Positions 53,576-61,925 of a DNA stretch of 64,000 bases are shown piece after piece (position 1 is the first letter of the stretch; each line of letters opens with the position of its first letter). A program made the position numbers and the translations under genes. The notes under the pieces are model-generated. The model worked only from the letters and a program-made list of their open reading frames with translations. It was not told the DNA's origin and made no database searches. The DNA comes from Rhodospirillales bacterium (GTDB lineage Bacteria; Pseudomonadota; Alphaproteobacteria; Micavibrionales; Micavibrionaceae): positions 1,736,001 through 1,800,000 of the forward strand of contig JACKJA010000002.1 of NCBI GenBank assembly GCA_020638175.1. The letters run 5' to 3'.

Positions 53576-53593
53576 ACCAAAGCCCTTTCTTAA

Positions 53594-53683
53594 AGCATCC
53601 CGGGCCGAGTCATCCGGCGCGAAGCGGCAAAGCCGCATGCGCCGACACGCCCACGCAGCTTCGCTGCTTCGGGCGTAAAACGA
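53594..53683. repeat. Hairpin-rich insert between rnhA copies
   Basis: The stretch between the two 38-base repeats holds two strong hairpins, GCGGC-AAA-GCCGC (about 53625–53637) and GCAGC-TTC-GCTGC (about 53655–53667). It has the look of a REP- or RPE-like palindromic element. No other copy is seen in this window. Confidence 0.5.
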
Positions 53684-53721
53684 CCGGGGTTCCCGCTACA
53701 TGCACCGTCTGTATAAATTTC
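53684..53721. repeat. 38-bp direct repeat, copy B (upstream of rnhA)
   Basis: It is identical to 53523–53560 and encodes the same residues in the truncated ORF. Confidence 0.9.
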
Positions 53722-53784
53722 GATTGTTTTATTTTCACTCATAACAGGCGGGACTATGCCCGGATTCGCAGGAGAGTCAAAGCC

Positions 53785-54324
53785 CTACTCTGCCGCCACA
53801 GCCACCGGCACCCGGCGGCGCATCTGCTCCACGCGCAAGATCGCCCAGAAATACGAGATCAGCATCAAAGCATCACCCCACATCGGCAAATAAAGCCCGG
53901 CATCATAGTTAAAATACGTCCACAGCATAAGTGGCAAGACATTACCTACACGAAGCATTTGCGGGTCTTTAAACGTTTCCGAAAAGCGCATCATAATCAC
54001 CGCCATCAGCGGCAGCAAATCCATAGCATCATGATAGGAAATCTTGATGCTGACACCGGCCATAACCACGGCAATCAGCAAACGAACAGCCAGTGTTTCA
54101 TCCAGCCGCTCTTTGGGAATGAGACTTTGCATCAACGATGACGTCCCGGCGATCATCAACGCCAGCATCGCCGATACCTCACCAACCCCATAGAAATAAG
54201 TAGAAAAGAGTATACATGCCATAACATTACCCCAGAGCATCATCTGACGCCCCGGCATATGTGGCACAACAAAGGAAACAAGAAATCCGCCACACAAAAT
54301 GATGTTGTAAACCAGCAATTCCAT
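53785..54324 (-). CDS. YgjV-like inner-membrane protein
   Basis: The 179-residue protein has five to six hydrophobic segments and little else; GRQMMLWGNVMACILFSTYF and NYDAGLYLPMWGDALMLISYFWAI resemble the YgjV/Imp-YgjV family, which is of unknown function. The call is tentative. It lies 36 bases downstream of ispH in the same direction, so may be co-transcribed with it. Confidence 0.55.
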   Translation of the reverse strand: MELLVYNIILCGGFLVSFVVPHMPGRQMMLWGNVMACILFSTYFYGVGEVSAMLALMIAGTSSLMQSLIPKERLDETLAVRLLIAVVMAGVSIKISYHDAMDLLPLMAVIMMRFSETFKDPQMLRVGNVLPLMLWTYFNYDAGLYLPMWGDALMLISYFWAILRVEQMRRRVPVAVAAE

Positions 54325-54360
54325 GCGCTCATCATACGATAAAAACCGTTAACGAGCCGT

Positions 54361-55311
54361 TTATGCCGTAGCCACGGCCTTGGGTAATTTGAACGTCACG
54401 GTTTCGCGGGCAATAGCATGTTCTTCGACATTGACATCGAAACGCTCTTTGGTGGCCGCCACGACTTCCTCGACCAACGTTTCCGGTGCCGAAGCCCCGG
54501 CGGTAATCCCCAGGATTTCAACCCCCGTCAGCCAGTCAAAATCTATATCTGCCGCCCGCTGGATCAGTTGCGCCTTCTCACAGCCGTAGGTCTTTGCGGC
54601 CTCGACCAGCCGCCGGGAATTGGATGAATTCGGCGCGCCGATCACCAAAAGCGCATCGCACATCTGGGAAATCTCCCGCACAGCTGCCTGCCGGTTGGTC
54701 GTGGCATAGCATATATCCTCGCGGCGCGGTCCCTTGATGGCCGGAAAGCGGGCTTGCAGCGCGGTTAAAACCTGTGCCGTATCATCCACCGACAGCGTCG
54801 TCTGGGTGCAATACGCCAGATTGTCGGGATCATTCACAATGACCGTTTCGACATCCTCCGCCGTTTCGACCAGCAACACCGCCCCGGCAGGCAACTGGCC
54901 CATCGTACCGATCACTTCCGGGTGGCCTTCATGCCCGATCAGGATAATCTGCCGCCCTTCCTTATAATGGCGCTCGGCCTCGCGGTGAACCTTGCTGACC
55001 AGCGGACACGTCGCATCAATATAAAACATTTCGCGGCGCGCAGCCGCTTCCGGCACGGCCTTCGGCACGCCATGGGCGGAAAACACAACCGGCTGCCCGT
55101 CATCGGGGATCTCGTCCAGCTCTTCGACAAACACAGCCCCCTTGTCTTTCAGGCTATCCACGACGAACTTGTTGTGGACGATCTCATGCCGCACATACAC
55201 CGGCGCGCCATACGTCCCCAGCGCCCGTTCGACGATCTGGATCGCCCGGTCCACCCCGGCGCAAAAGCCGCGCGGCGCGGCCAATATGATTTTTAGCGGC
55301 GTTTTTGTCAT
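54361..55311 (-). CDS. ispH: 4-hydroxy-3-methylbut-2-enyl diphosphate reductase
   Basis: The 316-residue iron-sulfur enzyme makes IPP and DMAPP in the last step of the MEP pathway. The three [4Fe-4S] cysteines are at 17 (PRGFCAGVDRAI), 102 (DATCPLVSKVH) and 201 (EDICYATTNRQ), with VFSAHGVP, GHEGHPEVIGTMGQ and SSNSRRLVE (active-site Ser/Asn) around them. With ispA and dxs in the same window, much of the pathway's start and end is present nearby. Confidence 0.96.
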   Translation of the reverse strand: MTKTPLKIILAAPRGFCAGVDRAIQIVERALGTYGAPVYVRHEIVHNKFVVDSLKDKGAVFVEELDEIPDDGQPVVFSAHGVPKAVPEAAARREMFYIDATCPLVSKVHREAERHYKEGRQIILIGHEGHPEVIGTMGQLPAGAVLLVETAEDVETVIVNDPDNLAYCTQTTLSVDDTAQVLTALQARFPAIKGPRREDICYATTNRQAAVREISQMCDALLVIGAPNSSNSRRLVEAAKTYGCEKAQLIQRAADIDFDWLTGVEILGITAGASAPETLVEEVVAATKERFDVNVEEHAIARETVTFKLPKAVATA

Positions 55312-55413
55312 GCCCTTTCTCTATACTGTTTAAAATCAAAAATCCACCTCTTGCTTAATCAGCTTTGCTCGCTTAATGTTTGCGAAACGAAATTTTCAGC
55401 CAGAGAGGGTCCC

Positions 55414-56484
55414 ATGTTCCGCGCGATGAACTTGAGCCGTATTGCCCTGTTAAGCCTCGTCATTCTTCCGCTGGGGGGATGCGAAACTATGAACAAAGGA
55501 ATCGACAGCGTTCAGGAAACCGTCAGCAATATTGAATGGAAAATGCCTGAATTTCTGAAGAGCAACGACCAGAAGCCCACAGAGGTAGCACTGGAAAGCA
55601 CGCCGCTGCCTGGCGACGAATGCCCGGAAGTCTCCGTTGTTGATGACCTGCGTGCCCTGCACCAGTTCACAGACGAGCAAACACCGTTGCCCGAAGGCAA
55701 AATTTCCAGCATCACCATGAGCGCGATCAAAAGCCACTGCCTTGTCAACACAAGCAACATGATCGTCGATCTGGACCTGACATTCTCTGGTGAAATCGGC
55801 CCGAAAGCGCTGAATCAGGAAGCCGACAACGAAGGCAACAGAAAACTGTCCTACCCTTATTTCCTGGCCATTTCAACGCCGGATGGCCACATCCTGAGCA
55901 AAGAAGTCTTTGCTGTTTCCATGGAATACTCTGCGGATACGCCCTTTGTCACCAAAGACGAAAACATCCGCCAGATCATTCCTCTGCACGGCGACATTGC
56001 CGCGACCGATTACAAACTGCTGCTGGGTTTCCAGCTTAACGATGCCGAGCTGGCCTATAACCGCTCGCTGCTCAAAATCGAGGCACAAAAAGAAGCGCTC
56101 GACATCCCGCAAAGCACACAAGGATACATCCCACAGGCAATGCCCACCGCCATGGATGAGCCTGAATATATCGCCGCGCCGGAAGCAACCGTTCCCAAAC
56201 CGGCGGCAAAACCCGACGCGCCGGTTGCTACCGCCCTGACGGAAGAAACCCCGCCCTCTGCGATCGCCAGCCAGCCCGTCGTTATCCCGCCGCCCGTTGA
56301 AAGTGAAGAAATCGAGACATATATCTATGAAGTTCTCCCTCAGGAACAGCCGGCGACAGATGACACGGCCATGCCGCAGGAACCGCTGCAAAGCGTTCCG
56401 GACACCCTGACGGAAGACGAAGATATGCCTGCCATTTATACACCCGATGAGCCGGTCGACATCACCGCCCCCTTCGAAGAATAG
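55414..56484 (+). CDS. Proline-rich lipoprotein of unknown function
   Basis: The protein has 356 residues from ATG 55414, behind an AGAGAGGG site; a longer frame upstream has no site. The signal peptide ends with the lipobox LPLGGC (Cys23). The middle (about 75–225) is beta-rich, with LVNTSNMIVDLDLTFSGEIG, and has no recognised domain. The last 130 residues are rich in Pro, Ala, Glu and Asp (EATVPKPAAKPDAPVA and similar), an extended linker that may cross the periplasm. It lies nine bases before gmhA. Confidence 0.75.
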   Translation: MFRAMNLSRIALLSLVILPLGGCETMNKGIDSVQETVSNIEWKMPEFLKSNDQKPTEVALESTPLPGDECPEVSVVDDLRALHQFTDEQTPLPEGKISSITMSAIKSHCLVNTSNMIVDLDLTFSGEIGPKALNQEADNEGNRKLSYPYFLAISTPDGHILSKEVFAVSMEYSADTPFVTKDENIRQIIPLHGDIAATDYKLLLGFQLNDAELAYNRSLLKIEAQKEALDIPQSTQGYIPQAMPTAMDEPEYIAAPEATVPKPAAKPDAPVATALTEETPPSAIASQPVVIPPPVESEEIETYIYEVLPQEQPATDDTAMPQEPLQSVPDTLTEDEDMPAIYTPDEPVDITAPFEE

Positions 56485-56493
56485 GACAAACAC

Positions 56494-57087
56494 GTGACAA
56501 CAGATGATTTTGACCTGAAATCTTTTTGGGAGCATGAAACCGATGAACATCGGGAAACCCTCCGGAAAACACAGGCGGCGCTTTTCCCGGAATTTGAAAA
56601 ATGCCTTGAGGCCTGCGTCACCGCCGTCCAGAATGGCGGGAAAATCCTGTTTTTCGGCAATGGCGGCAGCGCCGCAGATTCCCAGCATCTCGCCACCGAA
56701 CTGTCAATCCGCTATATCGCGGACCGCCCCAGCATCCCGGCCATTGCCCTGACCACCGACACATCGGCCCTGACCGCCTGCGCCAACGACATGGGGTTCG
56801 ACCATATGTTCGCCCGGCAACTGGAAGCCACCGGCAAGGAAGGCGACGTTGCCATCGGCATCAGCACCTCCGGCAAAAGCCCGAACATTTTGAAAGCTCT
56901 GGAAACAGCCCGGAATATGGGGATCGTAACGGTGGGCCTGTCGGGAAAATCGGGCGGGCAAATGCATGAACTGTGCGATGTCTTTATACTCGTCCCCTCA
57001 GACACAACCTCCCGCATCCAGGAAATGCATATCCTGATCGGGCATATGCTCTGCGGCGCTCTGGAAAAAAAACTGGGGCTTGTTTAA
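56494..57087 (+). CDS. gmhA: Phosphoheptose isomerase (sedoheptulose 7-phosphate isomerase)
   Basis: The 197-residue SIS-domain protein starts with GTG at 56494. It has ILFFGNGGSAADSQHLATEL (about residues 51–70), AIALTTDTSALTACANDMGFDHMFARQ, GISTSGKSPNIL (phosphate-binding Ser) and QEMHILIGHMLC, typical of GmhA, which begins ADP-heptose synthesis for lipopolysaccharide core. The other hld genes are not in the window. It may be co-transcribed with the upstream lipoprotein gene. Confidence 0.92.
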   Translation: MTTDDFDLKSFWEHETDEHRETLRKTQAALFPEFEKCLEACVTAVQNGGKILFFGNGGSAADSQHLATELSIRYIADRPSIPAIALTTDTSALTACANDMGFDHMFARQLEATGKEGDVAIGISTSGKSPNILKALETARNMGIVTVGLSGKSGGQMHELCDVFILVPSDTTSRIQEMHILIGHMLCGALEKKLGLV

Positions 57088-57091
57088 GCCT

Positions 57092-57871
57092 TTATCGCGG
57101 TGCAACGTTTACACTCAAAAACCGGACACTTTGCCCCTCCAGCACGGCACAGGACAGGGTTCCGAAATGATAAACCCCTGTATCAACCCCTATTCTGTTA
57201 GGCTTTTCGACAGGCTTGCCATCGATACTGATAGAATGGCCATGAACCACTCTTTTGCCGAAATCCACGGAAGAATCCAAAAACCCGTCCCTGATCGTCA
57301 GCAAATTGTATGGATACTGCCTGTTTATGGGCCGCCGCGGATTTACGCCCGCATGAACAAAAAGATAACCGCCCCTTTGCGCTTTTAATTTTAATTGCCG
57401 TAAAAAATCGGTATGCCCTCTTTTCCCCGCCAACACATTAAATTCATTCTGAAGAGAACGCTCTTTTTCTTTTGAAAAGTTACCTTCCGGATCAGGAACC
57501 TCCAGGCCGTAGCTTTCAAGCGTCTTAACCCCTCCCAAATTAAACCAGCCGCCAAGGAGACCGCGTTCTAGAAACCTTAGGGCAATTTCTTCGTGATTTC
57601 CTGTCAAAAAAGTACGTTTGATCCCGTCTTTCTTATGACTTTCCGTGACAAGACGATCGAGAACCCCGGCACTATCCGGTCCCCGGTCGATATAATCGCC
57701 GAGGTAAATAACCTCTGTCCTTCGGGATGGATTTTCAGCCAGATCAGCAGAAATTTTATCATGCATCAAGTCAAGCGCATTCACATAACCGTGAATATCG
57801 CCAACCGCATACACCCGCAAACCGCGAGTAAGGCTATATCCGTGCTTGTTCTGATCGCTATCGTTTTGCAT
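57092..57871 (-). CDS. Metallophosphoesterase (Ser/Thr protein phosphatase-like)
   Basis: The 259-residue enzyme has the dinuclear-metal motifs AVGDIHGYVNALD (GDxHG, about residue 23), LGDYIDRGPDSAGVL (GDxxDRG, about residue 57) and LTGNHEEIAL (GNHE, about residue 90), then FVHAGVNPRRP and VVHGHSI. It belongs to the PPP-family/PrpE-like group; the phosphoprotein or nucleotide substrate is unknown. It converges on gmhA, four bases away. Confidence 0.87.
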   Translation of the reverse strand: MQNDSDQNKHGYSLTRGLRVYAVGDIHGYVNALDLMHDKISADLAENPSRRTEVIYLGDYIDRGPDSAGVLDRLVTESHKKDGIKRTFLTGNHEEIALRFLERGLLGGWFNLGGVKTLESYGLEVPDPEGNFSKEKERSLQNEFNVLAGKRGHTDFLRQLKLKAQRGGYLFVHAGVNPRRPINRQYPYNLLTIRDGFLDSSVDFGKRVVHGHSISIDGKPVEKPNRIGVDTGVYHFGTLSCAVLEGQSVRFLSVNVAPR

Positions 57872-57917
57872 CCGCGGGACATTAACAAATTATGTCCAAC
57901 AGAGCAAGAAAACGGCC

Positions 57918-58079
57918 TTAATGTTTCGTCACATCAGCCGAGCGCTGCCGCGGTCGCGAAGAAAGAATATGGTCGAACTCATGCTTATGCGCTTTTTCTT
58001 TCGCGCGGTGAATGCGCCACGTCAGAAAATTGATATCTTTCAAGGGACAACCCTGCCCGGCTGTTTGTTTGTTTTGCAT
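57918..58079 (-). CDS. 53-residue protein with a strong ribosome binding site
   Basis: ATG at 58079 has the near-perfect site AAGGAGG seven bases ahead. The product MQNKQTAGQGCPLKDINFL continues WRIHRAKEKAHKHEFD and ends KH, with one Cys and many Lys, Arg and His. TATAAT lies at about 58125–58130 on the minus strand, upstream. There is no membrane segment. It is the only gene in the 397 bases between the phosphatase and xseB. I know no family for it. Confidence 0.5.
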   Translation of the reverse strand: MQNKQTAGQGCPLKDINFLTWRIHRAKEKAHKHEFDHILSSRPRQRSADVTKH

Positions 58080-58198
58080 GGCAAACCTCCTTATAAGGCG
58101 CTCAATTAACCTCTATCCCTTTTATTATACCGCATTCCCCCACAACTCAGATTTGCAAAGATTGCACAGCCGCTTGTCATATTATGCATAACTATATC

Positions 58199-58227
58199 TT
58201 GAGACTTTCATGAAATTCCCTTACACT
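58199..58227 (+). promoter_or_regulatory. Candidate sigma-70 promoter of the xseB–ispA–dxs operon
   Basis: TTGAGA at 58199–58204 and TACACT at 58222–58227 are 17 bases apart, 41 bases before xseB ATG. The match is by consensus only. Confidence 0.45.
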
Positions 58228-58268
58228 ACTGCGGCTGAACTGTATCTAAAGAAAAGAAAATTAAAACG

Positions 58269-58520
58269 ATGGCGGACCAACACCCCCCTGTTGAAACACT
58301 GAGTTTCGAAGACGCTCTGGGCGAACTGGAAACGATTGTAACCGCGCTGGAGCGCGGCCAGACAAAACTGGAAGATTCCATATCCGCCTATGAACGCGGC
58401 GTCGCCTTGAAAAAACACTGCGAATCCAAATTGCGCGAAGCGCAGGAAAAAATTGAAAAAATAAGTGTCGGCGCCGATGGCTCCGTAACCACAGCCCCTT
58501 TTGACACACAGGAGTCATAA
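58269..58520 (+). CDS. xseB: Exodeoxyribonuclease VII small subunit
   Basis: The 83-residue protein has the XseB helical hairpin: LSFEDALGELETIVTALERGQTKLEDSI, here seen as its short motifs FEDALGELE (about residues 12–20) and LEDSISAYERGVALKKHCE. With XseA (not in the window) it degrades single-stranded DNA. It starts the usual xseB–ispA–dxs operon; the ispA ATG follows the stop at once. Confidence 0.93.
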   Translation: MADQHPPVETLSFEDALGELETIVTALERGQTKLEDSISAYERGVALKKHCESKLREAQEKIEKISVGADGSVTTAPFDTQES

Positions 58521-59429
58521 ATGCCTTCACCGCGCGAAGCCAGTGCCCATCTACAGGAAAGAATGGACGAAACCATCACGGTCGTAAACAAGACGATCGA
58601 ACGGCTGTTGCCGGATACGGATCTGCCGGAAGCGCCGCTGTTCGAAGCCATGCGCTACGGGACGTTGAACGGCGGGAAACGTCTGCGGCCGTTTTTGATG
58701 ATGCAATCGGCCAAGCTGTTCAATGTCGACCAGAAACGCGCCCGGCGCGTGGCCGCCGCGCTGGAACTGGTCCACAGCTATTCTCTGATTCACGATGACC
58801 TGCCCGCCATGGATAACTCCGACACGCGGCGAGGCAAGGCCTCCGTTCACCGCGCCTATAACGAAGCCACGGCTATTTTGGCCGGTGATGCGCTTTTGAC
58901 GCTGGCCTTTGAAGTCCTGTCCTCCCCGGAAACCCATGAAGATCCCCACGTTCGCTGTGAACTGGTAACGGCGCTGGCCAAGGCGTCTGGCGGTCACGGC
59001 ATGTGCGGCGGCCAGATGTTGGACCTGATCGGCGAAACCGAAGAATTTGATGTCGGCACCTTATCCCGCCTGCAACGCATGAAAACCGGCGCGTTGTTTG
59101 AATTCGCCTGCGAAGCCGGCGCCATCCTCGGCAAGGGAAACGAACCGCATAAAAAAGCGCTGCGGAATTACGCCCGCGACCTCGGCCTTGCGTTTCAGGT
59201 CACCGATGACATCCTCGACGTCGAAGCCGATCCGAATGTCACCGGCAAACCGGCCAATCAGGACGAAGAAGCGGGGAAAACCACCTTCGTCACCGCGATG
59301 GGTAAGGAACAAGCCAAAATGCGCGCCGAAATGCTGGTACAGCAAGCCGTCCGCCATCTGCACATCTTCGACAACCGTGCCGAGACCTTGAAAGAACTGG
59401 CTCTGTATGTCTTGGAGAGACGAGCGTAA
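58521..59429 (+). CDS. ispA: Polyprenyl (farnesyl) diphosphate synthase
   Basis: The 302-residue enzyme condenses IPP with allylic diphosphates. The two aspartate-rich motifs are visible: LIHDDLPAMDNSDTRRG (first DDxx(xx)D, about residue 92) and FQVTDDILDVEADP (second, about residue 231), with GGKRLRPFL near residue 52. The chain-length-setting residues before the first motif are HSYS, as in short-chain (FPP) synthases. It lies between xseB and dxs as expected. Confidence 0.94.
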   Translation: MPSPREASAHLQERMDETITVVNKTIERLLPDTDLPEAPLFEAMRYGTLNGGKRLRPFLMMQSAKLFNVDQKRARRVAAALELVHSYSLIHDDLPAMDNSDTRRGKASVHRAYNEATAILAGDALLTLAFEVLSSPETHEDPHVRCELVTALAKASGGHGMCGGQMLDLIGETEEFDVGTLSRLQRMKTGALFEFACEAGAILGKGNEPHKKALRNYARDLGLAFQVTDDILDVEADPNVTGKPANQDEEAGKTTFVTAMGKEQAKMRAEMLVQQAVRHLHIFDNRAETLKELALYVLERRA

Positions 59430-59485
59430 TTTTTTCTAAATTATTCTTGGAAATTCGGCATGGTTAACGCTATGAATAGCGGATC

Positions 59486-61393
59486 ATGAAAAACGCGCCC
59501 AAACCACAGATTGTCGCATCGGCAACCCCGTCCTCATTACTGGACCGGGTCGACGGCCCTGCTGACCTGAAAAGCTTTTCCGATGACGAACTTCGCACGC
59601 TGGCCGAGGAAGTCCGCCGCGAGACCATCGCCAGCGTCGCCAAGACCGGCGGGCATCTGGGCGCTAGCCTCGGCGTTGTGGAACTGACCGTCGCCCTGCA
59701 CGCCGTGTTCGATACGCCGGCGGATAAACTGATCTGGGATGTCGGTCATCAATGCTACCCCCACAAGATCTTAACCGGCCGCCGGGACCGTATGCACACC
59801 CTGCGTCAGGGTGGCGGCCTGTCCGGCTTCACCAAGCGCGCGGAAAGTGAATACGATCCGTTCGGCGCGGGCCACAGCTCCACCTCCATTTCTGCGGGAC
59901 TCGGCATGGCGGTCGCGCGCGACCACGCACATAAAAATAACGAAGTCATCTGCGTCATCGGCGACGGATCCATGAGCGCCGGCCAAGCCTACGAAGCCAT
60001 GAACAATGCCGGCGATTTAAACAGCCGCCTGATCGTGATCCTGAACGACAACGACATGTCGATCGGCCGCCCGACCGGCGCACTCAGCAAGCATTTAACC
60101 CGCCTTGTCTCGTCCAAGCCTTATATGGGCGCCCGCGAAGCCACCAAGAAACTGGCACAAGCCCTGCCGCCGCCGCTGCGCCGCGCCGTGGGCAAGGCCG
60201 AAGAAACAGCTCGCCACGCGCTGCACGCAGGGACGATGTTCGAAGACATGGGCTTTTACTATATCGGCCCGGTCGATGGTCACAATCTGGATCATCTGCT
60301 TCCTGTTCTACGCAATGTCCGGGACAGCAACCGCCAAGGCCCGGTCCTGATCCACGTCGTCACGGAAAAGGGCAAAGGCTATGGCCACGCCGAATCTGCC
60401 GCCGACAAAATGCACGGCGTCGCCAAGTTCGATGTGATTACCGGCAACCAGCATAAACCCGCCGCCGCCGCGCCCGCCTATACCAAGGTTTTCGCGGATA
60501 CCCTGATTAACCTCGCAAAGGCCGATGACAAAATCATCGGCATCACCGCCGCTATGCCCTCCGGCACCGGCATGGATGCGTTCGGCAAGGCCTTCCCCGA
60601 TCGCATGTACGATGTCGGCATCGCCGAGCAGCACGCCGTCACCTTTGCCGCCGGGATGGCCTGCGAAGGCTTCAAACCCTTCGTTGCGCTCTACTCCACC
60701 TTCCTGCAGCGCGCCTATGACCAGCTCATCCACGATGTCGCGATCCAGAATTTGCCCGTGCGTTTTATCATCGACCGCGCCGGCCTCGTCGGAGCCGACG
60801 GAGCCACCCACGCCGGCAGCTTCGATACCGCCTACCTTGGCTGTATCCCGAATATGGTGCTGATGGCACCGAGCGACGAAGCCGAACTCACCCGCATGAT
60901 CGCCACCGCGGCCAGCTATGATGACGGCCCCATTGCGGTCCGCTTCCCGCGCGGCAACGGCACGGGCACCGCCCAGCCCGAAACGCCGCGGCCCCTCGCA
61001 ATCGGCAAAGGCCGCATCCTGCGAGAAGGCACCGACATCGCCCTGCTATCCTATGGCACCCGGCTGGATGAATGTTTGAAAGCCGCCGATATGCTGGGAA
61101 AACAAGGCCACAGCGTCACCATCGCGGACGCCCGCTTTGCCAAACCGCTCGACGAAGAATTGGTCAAACGCCTCGCCCAGAGTCATAAACAACTCATCAC
61201 GATCGAGGAAGGTTCCCGCGGCGGCTTCGGCTCTATCGTGCTGGAATATCTGGCCAACAACGACTTGCTGACAAACCTGAAAGTCCGGCCCCTCACCCTG
61301 CCCGACCGCTTTCAGGATCACGACACCCCCGACAAACAATACGAAGATGCGGGGTTAACCGCACAATCCATCCTCCGTCATTGCGAGGAATAA
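59486..61393 (+). CDS. dxs: 1-deoxy-D-xylulose-5-phosphate synthase
   Basis: The 635-residue thiamine diphosphate enzyme joins pyruvate and glyceraldehyde 3-phosphate to start the MEP pathway. It has DVGHQCYPHKILTGRRD, GDGSMSAGQAYEAMNNAG (ThDP-binding, about residue 154), DNDMSIGRPTGALS, VGIAEQHAVTFAAGMA with the catalytic Glu, and VRFPRGNGTG. The last codons (RHCEE and TAA) lie inside the palindromic repeat at 61377–61449, so this end of the protein seems to have been supplied by the repeat. Confidence 0.97.
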   Translation: MKNAPKPQIVASATPSSLLDRVDGPADLKSFSDDELRTLAEEVRRETIASVAKTGGHLGASLGVVELTVALHAVFDTPADKLIWDVGHQCYPHKILTGRRDRMHTLRQGGGLSGFTKRAESEYDPFGAGHSSTSISAGLGMAVARDHAHKNNEVICVIGDGSMSAGQAYEAMNNAGDLNSRLIVILNDNDMSIGRPTGALSKHLTRLVSSKPYMGAREATKKLAQALPPPLRRAVGKAEETARHALHAGTMFEDMGFYYIGPVDGHNLDHLLPVLRNVRDSNRQGPVLIHVVTEKGKGYGHAESAADKMHGVAKFDVITGNQHKPAAAAPAYTKVFADTLINLAKADDKIIGITAAMPSGTGMDAFGKAFPDRMYDVGIAEQHAVTFAAGMACEGFKPFVALYSTFLQRAYDQLIHDVAIQNLPVRFIIDRAGLVGADGATHAGSFDTAYLGCIPNMVLMAPSDEAELTRMIATAASYDDGPIAVRFPRGNGTGTAQPETPRPLAIGKGRILREGTDIALLSYGTRLDECLKAADMLGKQGHSVTIADARFAKPLDEELVKRLAQSHKQLITIEEGSRGGFGSIVLEYLANNDLLTNLKVRPLTLPDRFQDHDTPDKQYEDAGLTAQSILRHCEE

Positions 61394-61449
61394 CATGACG
61401 AAGCAATCTCGTCCAGATTGCCGCGTTCGTTTCACTCTCTCGCAATGAC
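61377..61449. repeat. Palindromic dispersed repeat, TCATTGCGAG family, full copy
   Basis: The ends are GTCATTGCGAG (61377–61387) and CTCGCAATGAC (61439–61449), with GCAATC and GATTGC inside. It overlaps the last 17 bases of dxs. Its tail is 15 bases before the GIY-YIG gene. Confidence 0.8.
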
Positions 61450-61464
61450 ATGTTATAAAAAGCT

Positions 61465-61755
61465 ATGAAACAGCCCGCCATTTACATCGTCACCAATAAA
61501 AAACACGGCGTTCTCTATACGGGTGTCACATCGAATCTTTCCAAACGAATTTACGAACACAAAAACAAAATCACGGGGGGCTTCACAGCCAAATATAACT
61601 GTAACAAACTTGTCTATTACGAACTTTTTAATGACATGGAACACGCCATCAGCAGAGAAAAACAAATCAAAAGTGGTTCCCGAAAAAAGAAAATAGAACT
61701 GATTGAAAAACTCAATCCCGAATGGCGCGATCTCTGTAGCGAAATCACAAAATAG
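61465..61755 (+). CDS. Small GIY-YIG nuclease-domain protein
   Basis: The 96-residue protein is a stand-alone GIY-YIG domain. Its motif appears as IYIVTNKKHGVLYTGVTSNL (about residues 6–25, with the Tyr-x(9–10)-Tyr-x-Gly pattern), followed by the Arg/His of SKRIYEHKN and the metal-binding Glu in YYELFNDMEHAISREKQIK. This is the UPF0213/YhbQ-like type. It is enclosed by palindromic repeats on both sides. Single-domain members are suspected of roles in DNA repair or in moving repeats, without proof. Confidence 0.88.
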   Translation: MKQPAIYIVTNKKHGVLYTGVTSNLSKRIYEHKNKITGGFTAKYNCNKLVYYELFNDMEHAISREKQIKSGSRKKKIELIEKLNPEWRDLCSEITK

Positions 61756-61780
61756 ATTGCTTCGCTACGCTCGCAATGAC
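61755..61780. repeat. Palindromic dispersed repeat, TCATTGCGAG family, partial copy
   Basis: GATTGCTTCGCTACG followed by CTCGCAATGAC matches one arm of the element at 61377–61449. It starts at the last base of the GIY-YIG stop codon. Confidence 0.75.
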
Positions 61781-61925
61781 GAGTTTTAAACCTTACCTTT
61801 GTAGGAATTTTATCCCGCATCCCTCCTCACTGCCCCAAAGCACCTGCTGCATACGCTCATTGATTGACTCCTCCCTGACTTTTCCCTATACCGGAAGAAC
61901 ATTTTTCATAGAACAACGAGAGACG

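Larger units (their letters stand above)
53590..53742 (-). pseudogene. Truncated rnhA 5' copy, 50-residue ORF
   Basis: The ORF starts with ATG at 53742 and reads MSENKTIEIYTDGACSGNPG, which is a normal RNase HI N-terminus. It then leaves the family sequence and continues RFTPEAAKLRGRVGACG and further basic residues into the insert, ending with TAA at 53590–53592. It lacks the other catalytic residues, so it cannot be active. The stop lies 15 bases before the TTG start of the intact gene, so it could also act as a leader for it. Confidence 0.7.

Noticed and set aside
61776..61925. A 50-residue N-terminal extension of the 61926 gene
   Set aside because: It is repeat-derived, contains no start site and does not look like a protein segment.
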